From Alphaproteobacteria bacterium (GTDB lineage Bacteria; Bacteroidota; Bacteroidia; Bacteroidales; FEN-979): DNA of 64,000 nt. Below, in pieces: positions 28,003 to 34,667 of this stretch (positions are counted from its first letter, which is position 1; every line of letters begins with the position of its first letter). Location: positions 57,379 to 121,378 of the forward strand of contig SACF01000008.1 in assembly GCA_009928665.1 (NCBI GenBank), given 5' to 3'. The notes under the pieces are model-generated. The model was given only the letters and a program-made list of their open reading frames with translations, did not search any database and had not been told where the DNA came from. Made by a program: the position numbers and the translations under genes.

Positions 28003-28134
28003 TTACTGCGGTTTGCTTTTTTTCGGCTTGGTCTTGCGTTTCGGCTTGGGATTGCCTTTGGTTGCGGCCTTCATTAGTTCTTCAAATGTTGCGTTAACTT
28101 TTAAGCTCTTATCTTGTTTGTCCTTCGTTTTCAT
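28003..28134 (-). CDS. Small lysine/proline-rich protein
   Basis: A 43-residue frame starting MKTKDKQDKSLKVNATFEEL and ending in a tail of Lys, Pro and Arg residues (PKPKRKTKPKKS). The first half looks like a short amphipathic helix, the second is strongly basic and probably unstructured, so nucleic-acid contact is plausible. Similar very small basic proteins are common in Bacteroidota genomes and of unknown role. It is too short to judge by codon use alone; the conserved-looking N-terminal half and clean start and stop are the support. Confidence 0.5.
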   Translation of the reverse strand: MKTKDKQDKSLKVNATFEELMKAATKGNPKPKRKTKPKKSKPQ

Positions 28135-28216
28135 CTGTAACCCTTAATTTTACTGCTAAAATACAATATTTCCTGCATGATAACAACTATTTGTTAATAT
28201 CTTTTTTTTACAAGTC

Positions 28217-28249
28217 TTGTCGTATTCTCCAAAATATCACGTATATTTG
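28217..28249 (+). promoter_or_regulatory. Bacteroidota promoter at the left side of the AT-rich island
   Basis: TTG (28217-28219), a 22-base spacer and TATATTTG (28242-28249) match the consensus and precede the ATG at 28270 by 20 bases. Confidence 0.6.
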
Positions 28250-28269
28250 TACGTCATAAAAACAAGATC

Positions 28270-28647
28270 ATGAATACGAGTATAACAAAATTAGAGGAAA
28301 AAATCGTTGAGGTCGAGAGACTTCTTAATGATTATAAAACGGCATTACGTGTTCTACGTTCTATTGAAAATGAGGATATTACCATTACTGCACCGTCCAT
28401 TAGAAAATCAAGAAACGTAAAACGAATTACCGTAAAGGACGAGGTATTGAACGACATTAAAGAAGCAGCTACTGATGTTTCCACAAACGACTTGATAATA
28501 AAGTATAGTGAAAGATCTGGAAAAACAAGGAAAGGTGCATCAAATACAATATATCCGATATTGTCAGGACTTTCAAAGGAAGGGAAAATCGAATCATACA
28601 AAAATGACCCTTCAATGATTGGTAGCTTTTGGAAAATTAAGCAATGA
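28270..28647 (+). CDS. Unknown protein with an N-terminal coiled coil and a winged-helix-like C-terminus
   Basis: A 125-residue protein. Residues 3-35 are heptad-like and charged, so probably a coiled coil. Residues 55-125 have the pattern of a small winged helix (helix, helix, then SGLSKEGKIESYKNDP and a final FWKIK strand). The shape recalls the HTH domain of the nuclease encoded at 30312, which also ends in FYKIK, but I cannot show homology. It has a good promoter and is followed by a perfect stem. Base composition is AT-rich, unlike the core genes to the left. A DNA-binding role is inferred only. Confidence 0.6.
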   Translation: MNTSITKLEEKIVEVERLLNDYKTALRVLRSIENEDITITAPSIRKSRNVKRITVKDEVLNDIKEAATDVSTNDLIIKYSERSGKTRKGASNTIYPILSGLSKEGKIESYKNDPSMIGSFWKIKQ

Positions 28648-28698
28648 AAATATTTGACTTTTTCGAAAACTTTTATTATATTTAGTCATATAATAAAT

Positions 28699-28724
28699 AA
28701 AGGAACAGTTGCCGCTGTTCCTTT
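28699..28724 (+). terminator. Hairpin after the 28270 gene
   Basis: A perfect 10-bp stem (AAAGGAACAG / CTGTTCCTTT) with a 6-base loop, 51 bases after the stop codon. The stem ends in TTT but lacks a long U tract, so it may be a weak terminator or an RNA end stabiliser. Confidence 0.45.
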
Positions 28725-28734
28725 AAAGATTGTT

Positions 28735-28806
28735 GTGGGGGCGTCTGCTGGTTCAGAAAATAGCCTAAGATACTGTTAACAGGGGTTCAACTCCCCTCGC
28801 CTCCAC
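28735..28806 (+). tRNA. tRNA-like cloverleaf, possibly a degenerate tRNA or a tmRNA/tRNA-derived attachment remnant
   Basis: By hand, 72 bases fold as a cloverleaf. The acceptor stem GGGGGCG pairs with CGCCTCC (one G-U) and extends by two more pairs at the outside. A 4-bp D stem TCTG/CAGA holds a loop CTGGTT. A 5-bp anticodon stem AATAG/CTGTT (one U-G) closes a 9-base loop CCTAAGATA. The T arm AGGGG/CCCCT has the canonical loop TTCAACT. Oddities are the 9-base anticodon loop, no bases between acceptor and D stem apart from those used in pairing, and no encoded CCA. A short tRNA pseudogene or tmRNA 3'-end relic is as likely as a working tRNA. The anticodon is therefore not assigned. Confidence 0.42.
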
Positions 28807-28999
28807 TTTTTTAATAATGCAAAGATAATATAAAATTACAAAATGTCAAGTAAATGTTTCTAACACGCTTTAAAACATTACTAAATATTGGGTTTCCCGC
28901 CCGATGGGAGTTAACAGTAGGGTAACAAAATATCTACCCTTTAAATGGTTTCCTAATTGTCCCATTAGCAAATAAAGAAACCATATATTAGCAACCTTA
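28807..28999. other. AT-rich non-coding stretch left of the IS1595-type transposase
   Basis: No credible gene. It contains a short inverted repeat AGGGTA/TACCCT around 28919-28940 and another pair TGGTTTC / GAAACCA around 28945-28983. These are the best candidates for part of an insertion-sequence end, but no matching copy was found on the far side of the transposase. Confidence 0.3.
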
Positions 29000-29033
29000 A
29001 ACAATGCCGGTGATCATTATAGCCGGCATTGTT
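29000..29033. terminator. Strong hairpin, probably a terminator for the transposase gene
   Basis: A perfect 11-bp inverted repeat AACAATGCCGG / CCGGCATTGTT with a 12-base loop. It lies 25 bases past the transposase stop on the minus strand. T-rich sequence follows on the plus side, so it could act in both directions. Confidence 0.6.
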
Positions 29034-29057
29034 ATTTTTACAAAGGTATAACATTTT

Positions 29058-29987
29058 TCAATCCTTTATCAAATCCTGGTATTTTATCCTTCCCTCACAG
29101 TTGCTTAGAAAGTAGTTAAACCTGTCTGATTCTGTTGTTTTCCGTGTGTTATACCTTTGTGCAAACTCAACCAAATATCTATTGATGTGCTTTTCTGAAA
29201 CATTGTGATAAATTCCAATAATGCCACGCTTAAACAAACTCCAGAACCCTTCAATTGAGTTTGTATGGGCTACTCCATTAACATAATTATCTTGAGCATG
29301 ATTAATAAATAAATGTTCGTATTCGCTTGATATACCTCTGTATGCATAATGTTCATCGGTGATAACTATACTGCCCTTTTTTACTGAATTTTCAATCAGG
29401 GGTATTAATGTTGTTCTTTGTGCATTGGGTATTTTATACGCAACGACACGGCCTTTACGTTCCAATAGTCCGAACATTACCGTTTTATCCTTAACGCTTC
29501 TTCCTTGTGTTCTGCCTGTTTTCTTACTGTTGTGCTTAAACCGATCCTTACCACCTACGTACGTTTCATCTATTTCAACAATATTACTCAGTAGTTCGGG
29601 GGCCTTATCAATCAGCATTTCACGGATTCGATGATTAATAAACCATGCAGTTTTCTGAGTTACCCCGACATCCCGGCTTAACTGTAATGAACTGATACCT
29701 TTTTTATGTGCAGTAATCAAATACATTGCCAAAAACCATTTTGACAAGGGTATCTTGGTATTCTCAAAAATTGTCCCGACTGTAACAGAAAATATCTTCT
29801 TACAATCTTTGTTAGAACATTTATAAGATTTCCCATTTTTCAGCTTGTATACTTTATCACAGTTGCAGAACGGACATACAGGGACGCCGTTCCATCTGAA
29901 TCGCTCTAAATATTCACGGCAAATCGTTTCATCACTGAAATATTCCCGTATATCATATAGGTTTTTAAATTGTGTTTCTGCTTTCAT
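29058..29987 (-). CDS. IS1595-family (ISXO2-like) transposase
   Basis: A 309-residue DDE-type transposase. The N-terminus has a zinc ribbon (CPFCNCDKVY ... CSNKDCKKIF). The catalytic core shows EIDETYVGGKDRF (first Asp with the typical YVGG), TDEHYAYRG (second Asp) and HTNSIEGFWSLFKRG (HxNxIExF signature with the final acidic residue). Length and motifs indicate an intact protein. The start codon is next to an AGTTTATAGTT motif that recurs by two other genes of the island. I could not define terminal inverted repeats or a target duplication, so the transposon boundaries are unknown. Confidence 0.9.
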   Translation of the reverse strand: MKAETQFKNLYDIREYFSDETICREYLERFRWNGVPVCPFCNCDKVYKLKNGKSYKCSNKDCKKIFSVTVGTIFENTKIPLSKWFLAMYLITAHKKGISSLQLSRDVGVTQKTAWFINHRIREMLIDKAPELLSNIVEIDETYVGGKDRFKHNSKKTGRTQGRSVKDKTVMFGLLERKGRVVAYKIPNAQRTTLIPLIENSVKKGSIVITDEHYAYRGISSEYEHLFINHAQDNYVNGVAHTNSIEGFWSLFKRGIIGIYHNVSEKHINRYLVEFAQRYNTRKTTESDRFNYFLSNCEGRIKYQDLIKD

Positions 29988-29989
29988 TT

Positions 29990-30014
29990 AGTTTATAGTT
30001 TATAACTTATAACT
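29990..30014. promoter_or_regulatory. Candidate operator, copy 1, at the transposase start
   Basis: AGTTTATAGTT (29990-30000) followed at 30004-30014 by the related AACTTATAACT. It abuts the transposase start codon. The same 11-mer occurs beside the HTH gene and, inverted with two changes, beside the nuclease gene. Confidence 0.45.
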
Positions 30015-30033
30015 GTTAAGTCAAAAAAATATA

Positions 30034-30204
30034 TCACTTCTTTGGAAGCGTAGGGTAAATAGAGGTATCAACAAACTGAACGCCATTAATTATAACGGGC
30101 TTCATCTTACCTTCCTTTATCATTTTATATATATACGAAGGGGTAACGCTGTTCTTAACCGCAAAGTTTTTAATAGTCATCAGATTGTTAATTTCTATTT
30201 TCAT
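30034..30204 (-). CDS. Small helix-turn-helix protein (excisionase/MerR-like)
   Basis: A 56-residue protein from MKIEINNLMTIKNFAV; the six codons upstream were left out because the second Met gives the usual start for this type. The sequence NFAVKNSVTPSYIYKMIKEGKMKPVIING is a compact HTH with a wing, like Xis or HTH_17 proteins. Candidate operators lie just upstream of its own start and of the two genes flanking it, so it may regulate the transposase and the nuclease. That regulatory role is inference from position. Confidence 0.68.
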   Translation of the reverse strand: MKIEINNLMTIKNFAVKNSVTPSYIYKMIKEGKMKPVIINGVQFVDTSIYPTLPKK

Positions 30205-30223
30205 GCAGCAAAGATAATACATT

Positions 30224-30234
30224 AGTTTATAGTT
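30224..30234. promoter_or_regulatory. Candidate operator, copy 2, before the HTH gene
   Basis: AGTTTATAGTT, identical in sequence and orientation to the copy at 29990-30000, 20 bases upstream of the HTH start on the minus strand. Confidence 0.45.
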
Positions 30235-30300
30235 GTCAACTAAAAACTGAAATATTTATTAACAAACTAAAATTTTTACTATTATTGTAAGGTAAATGTA

Positions 30301-30311
30301 AACTATAAGTT
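30301..30311. promoter_or_regulatory. Candidate operator, copy 3 (inverted), before the nuclease gene
   Basis: AACTATAAGTT is the reverse complement of AACTTATAGTT and matches the other copies at 9 of 11 positions. It touches the ATG of the nuclease gene, so a bound protein would block initiation. Confidence 0.4.
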
Positions 30312-31088
30312 ATGGATTCTCCATTGAAAATCAAGACAATAGAAGTATTGACTGAAAAAATTAATAGAAGTGGTATTCATTTTTCAGCTATAGCTGAACA
30401 AGTTAAGTCATTTTCTGAATTTAAAAACGTTGATCAATTAGAACTATCTGAACAAATTCATCGTCTAATCGCTGGGAATATTAAAAGAAACGGCAAAAAA
30501 TCACCGTTCAAGAATGTTTTAGGCAAGAAAGGACAGGTTAAAAACGGTTTTTATAAGATTAAGACACAAAAAAGATCAGAAAAAGAAAAAATTGCCAGCT
30601 CAATTGCCAACAAAATGCCGCTTGAACATATTCCAATTAGTACTGTTTACATAGGGAAAGCCGGTGAATTTGCCGTGACAAGTCAATTATTATTTAATGG
30701 ATTTAATGCCGGAATTATTGCTGTTGATGAAGGAATTGATGTTGTGGCTATGAGAAATAATGATTTATTCTATTTCCAAGTAAAAACAATTGTTTTGGAT
30801 AAAAATAGAACACTATCCACAAAGATAAAATATTCAAGCTTCTTAAAATATGATAAAAATAAAACATTTTATATAATTGTATTTATGCATAAAGTTACAT
30901 CAGGTCAAATCGTCAACGACCTAATTATATTTTCAAATCAGGATATCCGGGATCTTATTGCTAAAAAAGTTTTATCCGTTAGTAAAGAAAGCATTTCCTT
31001 TATTTTTACCATTGATGGCGATAACATCATGTTAAACGGGAAAGAAAACGTTTCACTCTATCTGAATGAGTTCTCCAGGATTAACTAA
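30312..31088 (+). CDS. HARE-HTH-like domain fused to a PDDEXK nuclease
   Basis: A 258-residue protein. Residues 5-85 have the shape of a HARE-type winged helix: an initial helix pair, IHFSAIAEQV, then SPFKNVL and a final GFYKIK strand. Residues 112-260 carry a PDDEXK nuclease pattern: Glu119 in GKAGEFAVTSQ, Asp143 in EGIDVVA, and Q156-V-K158 in FYFQVKT, with hydrophobic strands between. HARE-HTH domains are known in restriction endonucleases and have been proposed to sense modified cytosine. A modification-dependent or self-contained restriction role is therefore plausible. No methyltransferase gene is adjacent. Base composition is AT-rich, and it diverges from the HTH gene. Confidence 0.7.
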   Translation: MDSPLKIKTIEVLTEKINRSGIHFSAIAEQVKSFSEFKNVDQLELSEQIHRLIAGNIKRNGKKSPFKNVLGKKGQVKNGFYKIKTQKRSEKEKIASSIANKMPLEHIPISTVYIGKAGEFAVTSQLLFNGFNAGIIAVDEGIDVVAMRNNDLFYFQVKTIVLDKNRTLSTKIKYSSFLKYDKNKTFYIIVFMHKVTSGQIVNDLIIFSNQDIRDLIAKKVLSVSKESISFIFTIDGDNIMLNGKENVSLYLNEFSRIN

Positions 31089-31145
31089 AATACACCATTT
31101 TGGGGGGATGGTGAAGTATTACTTATGCAGAGATCGTTCGTTGTG

Positions 31146-31169
31146 TGGCTTCTTTTAAAGCCATTTTTT
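31146..31169 (+). terminator. Rho-independent terminator after the nuclease gene
   Basis: The stem TGGCTT/AAGCCA with a 6-base loop is followed directly by TTTTTT, 57 bases past the stop codon. Confidence 0.65.
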
Positions 31170-31185
31170 CTAAATTTTTTAAAAA

Positions 31186-31554
31186 ATGAATAATACTGAT
31201 TATATGACAGAATCAAAATATATCACCGTGAAAGGACAAATGGCAGACCATGAGTTTGTATTTTTTAATGCCGATGATCATGTGTTCGAAAGTCCTTGCT
31301 TATTAATTCTATTTAGCCGACACGTGAACAATCAGAATATCGAATCGCCTTGTTTTCTCCCAGAAAAGATATTTATTGTAAATGATTTTAATGACTATCG
31401 ACGTCAGTACGAGATTGATAAATGGTATTTATTATCATTCTTGCATCTTGGGGTTCATAATAAAAGCACACCGATGAAAATGACACACACTGAAATAATT
31501 GAAGATATTAAAAAAATAAATAAGCACATAGAATTCAGTGCGGTTCCTTTATGA
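31186..31554 (+). CDS. Hypothetical protein of the AT-rich island
   Basis: A 122-residue protein with mixed alpha/beta composition and no signal peptide or membrane segment. I recognise no motif. The C-terminal part is helical and Lys-rich (IIEDIKKINKHI). It ends 20 bases inside the 3' end of a convergent gene. The AT-rich codon use matches its neighbours in the island rather than the core genes. Confidence 0.5.
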   Translation: MNNTDYMTESKYITVKGQMADHEFVFFNADDHVFESPCLLILFSRHVNNQNIESPCFLPEKIFIVNDFNDYRRQYEIDKWYLLSFLHLGVHNKSTPMKMTHTEIIEDIKKINKHIEFSAVPL

Positions 31555-31831
31555 TCTCTTTTGCTACCTCCCGCCATGAAGGATTCTCTACAAATCGATC
31601 ATCATGCTTACCGGAATTTCTTAAGTCTTCCAAAACAGATGGCGGAACCATAGACTTTAAGTACTTTTTTGAAATCACTCCCGAAAAAACCCAGTCAGCA
31701 TATTCTTTTGCCAGTTCAATTTTTTCAACACATATATCATCAAAATGTGCTAATGTTAAACAATGTAACCTGATTATCTTGGGATTAACCGTATTCCCGT
31801 CACATTGCGGGAATTGAATTGTTGGAATCAT
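31535..31831 (-). CDS. Hypothetical protein of the AT-rich island
   Basis: A 98-residue protein, convergent with the previous gene over 20 bases. The opposite strand also has an open frame here, but this one reads with better residue balance (ELAKEYADWVFSGVI, PSWREVAKEII). No family is recognised. The helical middle and conserved-looking Trp positions suggest a small folded protein. Confidence 0.5.
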   Translation of the reverse strand: MIPTIQFPQCDGNTVNPKIIRLHCLTLAHFDDICVEKIELAKEYADWVFSGVISKKYLKSMVPPSVLEDLRNSGKHDDRFVENPSWREVAKEIIKEPH

Positions 31832-31864
31832 ATATAACTATGTTAATTTGTATTATTATTAAAA

Positions 31865-32092
31865 ATGAAAATTATGAGCGTATTTACTACCTTAACAAGA
31901 AATAATGGAGCAAAAATTACATTATCAGCACTGAATATTGTAATGATTGAACCAGATTCATTGCCACACCGCCAAGGAACAAAACTAACAATGAACATTA
32001 ATGATTCATCTGGACATCCATTAGAAATACATGTTCAAGAACCATATGATTTTGTTGATAAGTCAGTTAAAGAGTGTTGGAATTTTCAATAA
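31865..32092 (+). CDS. Small hypothetical protein
   Basis: A 75-residue frame with a possible start at Met1 or Met4. The predicted fold is mostly beta (ITLSALNIVMIEP, KLTMNINDSSG). No family is recognised and there is no close operon partner. The convergent next gene lies 11 bases away. Confidence 0.4.
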   Translation: MKIMSVFTTLTRNNGAKITLSALNIVMIEPDSLPHRQGTKLTMNINDSSGHPLEIHVQEPYDFVDKSVKECWNFQ

Positions 32093-32103
32093 TTACACCT
32101 CTC

Positions 32104-32298
32104 TTATGCTTCAACGGCAGTTTTAATAACAACCGCCGAAACATCTATTTTAGAATAATCCAACATTTGTTCTGCAAGGGATATCACTTTCTTTGCATCA
32201 TTATACATTAAACCATCTAATTTGGTTATGATATCACTTGCAATCCCTTGCACCTCTTCATCCGACAAAAAATTTAGCTTTTCTTTAATATCGCTCAT
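32104..32298 (-). CDS. Small helical hypothetical protein
   Basis: A 64-residue, almost wholly helical protein (MSDIKEKLNFLSDEEVQGIA...). It is acidic and soluble, without a recognised family. It is the last gene of the AT-rich island before the BamA-like gene. About 140 bases without a gene follow to the next promoter. Confidence 0.45.
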   Translation of the reverse strand: MSDIKEKLNFLSDEEVQGIASDIITKLDGLMYNDAKKVISLAEQMLDYSKIDVSAVVIKTAVEA

Positions 32299-32437
32299 AG
32301 TAGGTTGAATTATAGTAACATACCTGTTTTGCCCCGTTTTGACGAAAAATAGTGCGTATGGGATTTAATTATTCCGCACGTACGCACACAACAAACAAAA
32401 TTTTTGTTCAAACTCATATATAGTTACCTTAATTTAT

Positions 32438-32445
32438 TACTTTTG
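32438..32445 (+). promoter_or_regulatory. Bacteroidota -7 promoter element for the BamA-like gene
   Basis: TACTTTTG matches TAnnTTTG, 7 bases before the ATG at 32453. No well-spaced TTG was found. Confidence 0.45.
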
Positions 32446-32452
32446 AGGCAAG

Positions 32453-33763
32453 ATGCGCCTTGTTTTTTTTTGTTCGCTGTTCCTTTACTTATCCGTGGGA
32501 TGGGCCTTCTCATCACACGCCCTCAATATGGAATCCCGGCAGGTAACCGATTCCGTTTCAACACCCGACTCCTGCTATCAAAAGGATATCTTTGATGTTT
32601 TATTCCCCCAAAAAAAGATCAACACCCGGATTCCTTCACGAAAAGTGCGTGCCATCATGATCCCCATCATCGGATATTCACCGGGAACAGGATTCCAGCT
32701 TGGAGCAGGTGCTTCCCTGTCATGGCCCATGGGGAAAAACCCTGCCACCAATTTATCGGCCGGTTCAGTGCAACTGACCTGGACTACTGAACGGCAGCTT
32801 ATCTTTCAGGTACGGTCAAATATGTTCCTGAGCCGTAACAAGTGGTTTATTAAATCCGACTGGAGATGGTACATTTTCAATAATCCAACCTACGGCCTCG
32901 GGACAGGTCCTTCGGCCAATATCCCTGAAATTCAGGGACTTGTGATTTATCAGCCAGCAGAATCGGTTTACGCGGGAGGTTCCTTCCCCATGAAATACAA
33001 CTGGATTAAATTTCATAATATTCTATTCAGAGAGATTGCCCGGTATTACTATTTCGGACTGGGTTACCACTTTGATGACTATTACGACATCCGTGATGAA
33101 AACCTCATCCTTGGTGAATACCAGACCCGCATTACTCCTCATTATTCCTACTCCTTGAACCATGGTTATAATCCGACCCAATACACGTCCAGTGGGTTGA
33201 GCCTCAATTTTGCATATGATTCACGTGACAATATCATCAATGCCTACGAGGGAGTCTATGTCAATGTACAGTATCTTGCAAATTTTACGGAAATTGGCAG
33301 CACGAAAGACGGAACCCGCTTATGGACAGAATTCCGGACCTATATCGGACTTTCGGAAAAGATGCCACGTCACCTGCTTGCACTTTGGCTTTTCGGCAGT
33401 TTTAAACTGTCGGGGAGTACCCCTTACCTGAATCTGATGTCAAACGGATTCGATCAGATGAATTCTTCGGGCAGGGGATATGTTCAGGGCAGATGGCGCG
33501 GCGACGATTTTATATACGGCGAGGCCGAATACCGGTTTCCGATATCCCGCTGTTCGCGTATTGTCGGAGGGGTGCTGTTTGCCAACGTCACAACCGCATC
33601 AAACCGTGATATGAAAGTTCCGCTTTTCGGCTACCTGAAAGTCGGATGTGGATTTGGATTTAGAATCATGGTAGGCAAGAATGACCGGACTAACATTCTG
33701 ATCGATTTCGGGTTGGGACAGCAATCCTTGGGAATGTACCTCCAGGCGCAGGAAATCTTTTAG
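32453..33763 (+). CDS. BamA/TamA-family outer-membrane beta-barrel protein
   Basis: A 436-residue protein with a signal peptide (residues 1-25) and no POTRA domains. The rest is a long series of amphipathic beta strands, rich in Gly and aromatics, ending RTNILIDFGLGQQSLGMY and a C-terminal aromatic (IF). A loop with YVQGRWRGDDFIYGEAEYRFP matches the VRGF/F-x-x-E strand region of the Omp85 surface-antigen domain. It is too short for the essential BamA and is more like the short Bacteroidota paralogues of unknown cargo. It stands alone with its own promoter element. Confidence 0.8.
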   Translation: MRLVFFCSLFLYLSVGWAFSSHALNMESRQVTDSVSTPDSCYQKDIFDVLFPQKKINTRIPSRKVRAIMIPIIGYSPGTGFQLGAGASLSWPMGKNPATNLSAGSVQLTWTTERQLIFQVRSNMFLSRNKWFIKSDWRWYIFNNPTYGLGTGPSANIPEIQGLVIYQPAESVYAGGSFPMKYNWIKFHNILFREIARYYYFGLGYHFDDYYDIRDENLILGEYQTRITPHYSYSLNHGYNPTQYTSSGLSLNFAYDSRDNIINAYEGVYVNVQYLANFTEIGSTKDGTRLWTEFRTYIGLSEKMPRHLLALWLFGSFKLSGSTPYLNLMSNGFDQMNSSGRGYVQGRWRGDDFIYGEAEYRFPISRCSRIVGGVLFANVTTASNRDMKVPLFGYLKVGCGFGFRIMVGKNDRTNILIDFGLGQQSLGMYLQAQEIF

Positions 33764-33876
33764 GAAAATGGATATGGTAAATCTATGAGTTCGCGAATCA
33801 ACAGCCTCATTCTCTGTTTATCGGTTTTTTTTCGGTTTCCATCGATAAATTATTTTCTCCGGCACCGGCAACGTGT

Positions 33877-33884
33877 TATTTTTG
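33877..33884 (+). promoter_or_regulatory. Bacteroidota -7 promoter element for the signalling operon
   Basis: TATTTTTG fits TAnnTTTG, 30 bases before the ATG at 33915. Confidence 0.45.
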
Positions 33885-33914
33885 CCTGTCAGTTAATTTT
33901 AAATACCAATTACC

Positions 33915-34649
33915 ATGGACCCCAATGATGTAAAAAACGATACAAGCCGGAACATGAAAAAATATACGCTGGGCGTTGTTGTCATCGTGTTTGGCTTTCT
34001 TTTGCTTTTAGTGAATACCGGCATTCTGCCCTGGGATTTCAAACATGTGATTTTTTCATGGCAAATGTTGCTGATCGGCATCGGAATTATCAGCCTGCTG
34101 AACAGCGAAAGCCGGACTCCCGGTACCATCCTGATTCTGATTGGAACCATCTTTATAATTCCCCGTATTTTCGATCTCTCCTTTAATGTTTGGCACCTTT
34201 TCTGGCCGGTGCTCCTGATCGCCATCGGTGTTTTAATCCTTACACGCAGGATCCCGCGCCAACAGTGGAGATCACCAAAGAAAAATATTGAATCCGAATC
34301 CCTGGATGAGGGTTATATCCACGAAGAAAATATTTTCAGCGGCGGTAAGCAACGCTTCATGCACCAGGTTTTTCGCGGTGGTCATATCAATTGCATCTTT
34401 GGAGGTTCAGAAGTGGATCTTTCACAATCAACCCTGGCCGAAGGTGTAAGTGAATTGGAAATCAACGCCATCTTTGGCGGTGTTACACTGATCGTGCCGG
34501 CTGACTGGAAAATACAGTCTAAAATGACCTCCATACTGGGCGGATTTTCTGATAAACGGGCTTATATCCGTGAAGCATCAGATTCCTCGCGGATTCTGAT
34601 TATAAAAGGAAGTACCATCTTTGGAGGTGGAGAAATTAAGAATTTCTGA
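33915..34649 (+). CDS. LiaF-like membrane protein
   Basis: A 244-residue protein with three to four N-terminal membrane helices (residues about 17-110) and a C-terminal soluble beta domain. The C-terminal part contains HINCIFGGSEVDLSQ, INAIFGGVTLIVP and STIFGGGEIKNF, the repeated I-F-G-G turns of the LiaF/cell-wall-active-antibiotic response domain. In Firmicutes LiaF inhibits a kinase; here the next two genes are a LytS-type kinase and a LytTR regulator, so an analogous sensor role is likely. It is 18 bases upstream of the kinase gene. Confidence 0.82.
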   Translation: MDPNDVKNDTSRNMKKYTLGVVVIVFGFLLLLVNTGILPWDFKHVIFSWQMLLIGIGIISLLNSESRTPGTILILIGTIFIIPRIFDLSFNVWHLFWPVLLIAIGVLILTRRIPRQQWRSPKKNIESESLDEGYIHEENIFSGGKQRFMHQVFRGGHINCIFGGSEVDLSQSTLAEGVSELEINAIFGGVTLIVPADWKIQSKMTSILGGFSDKRAYIREASDSSRILIIKGSTIFGGGEIKNF

Positions 34650-34667
34650 TAAACCGACAGGAAACCC

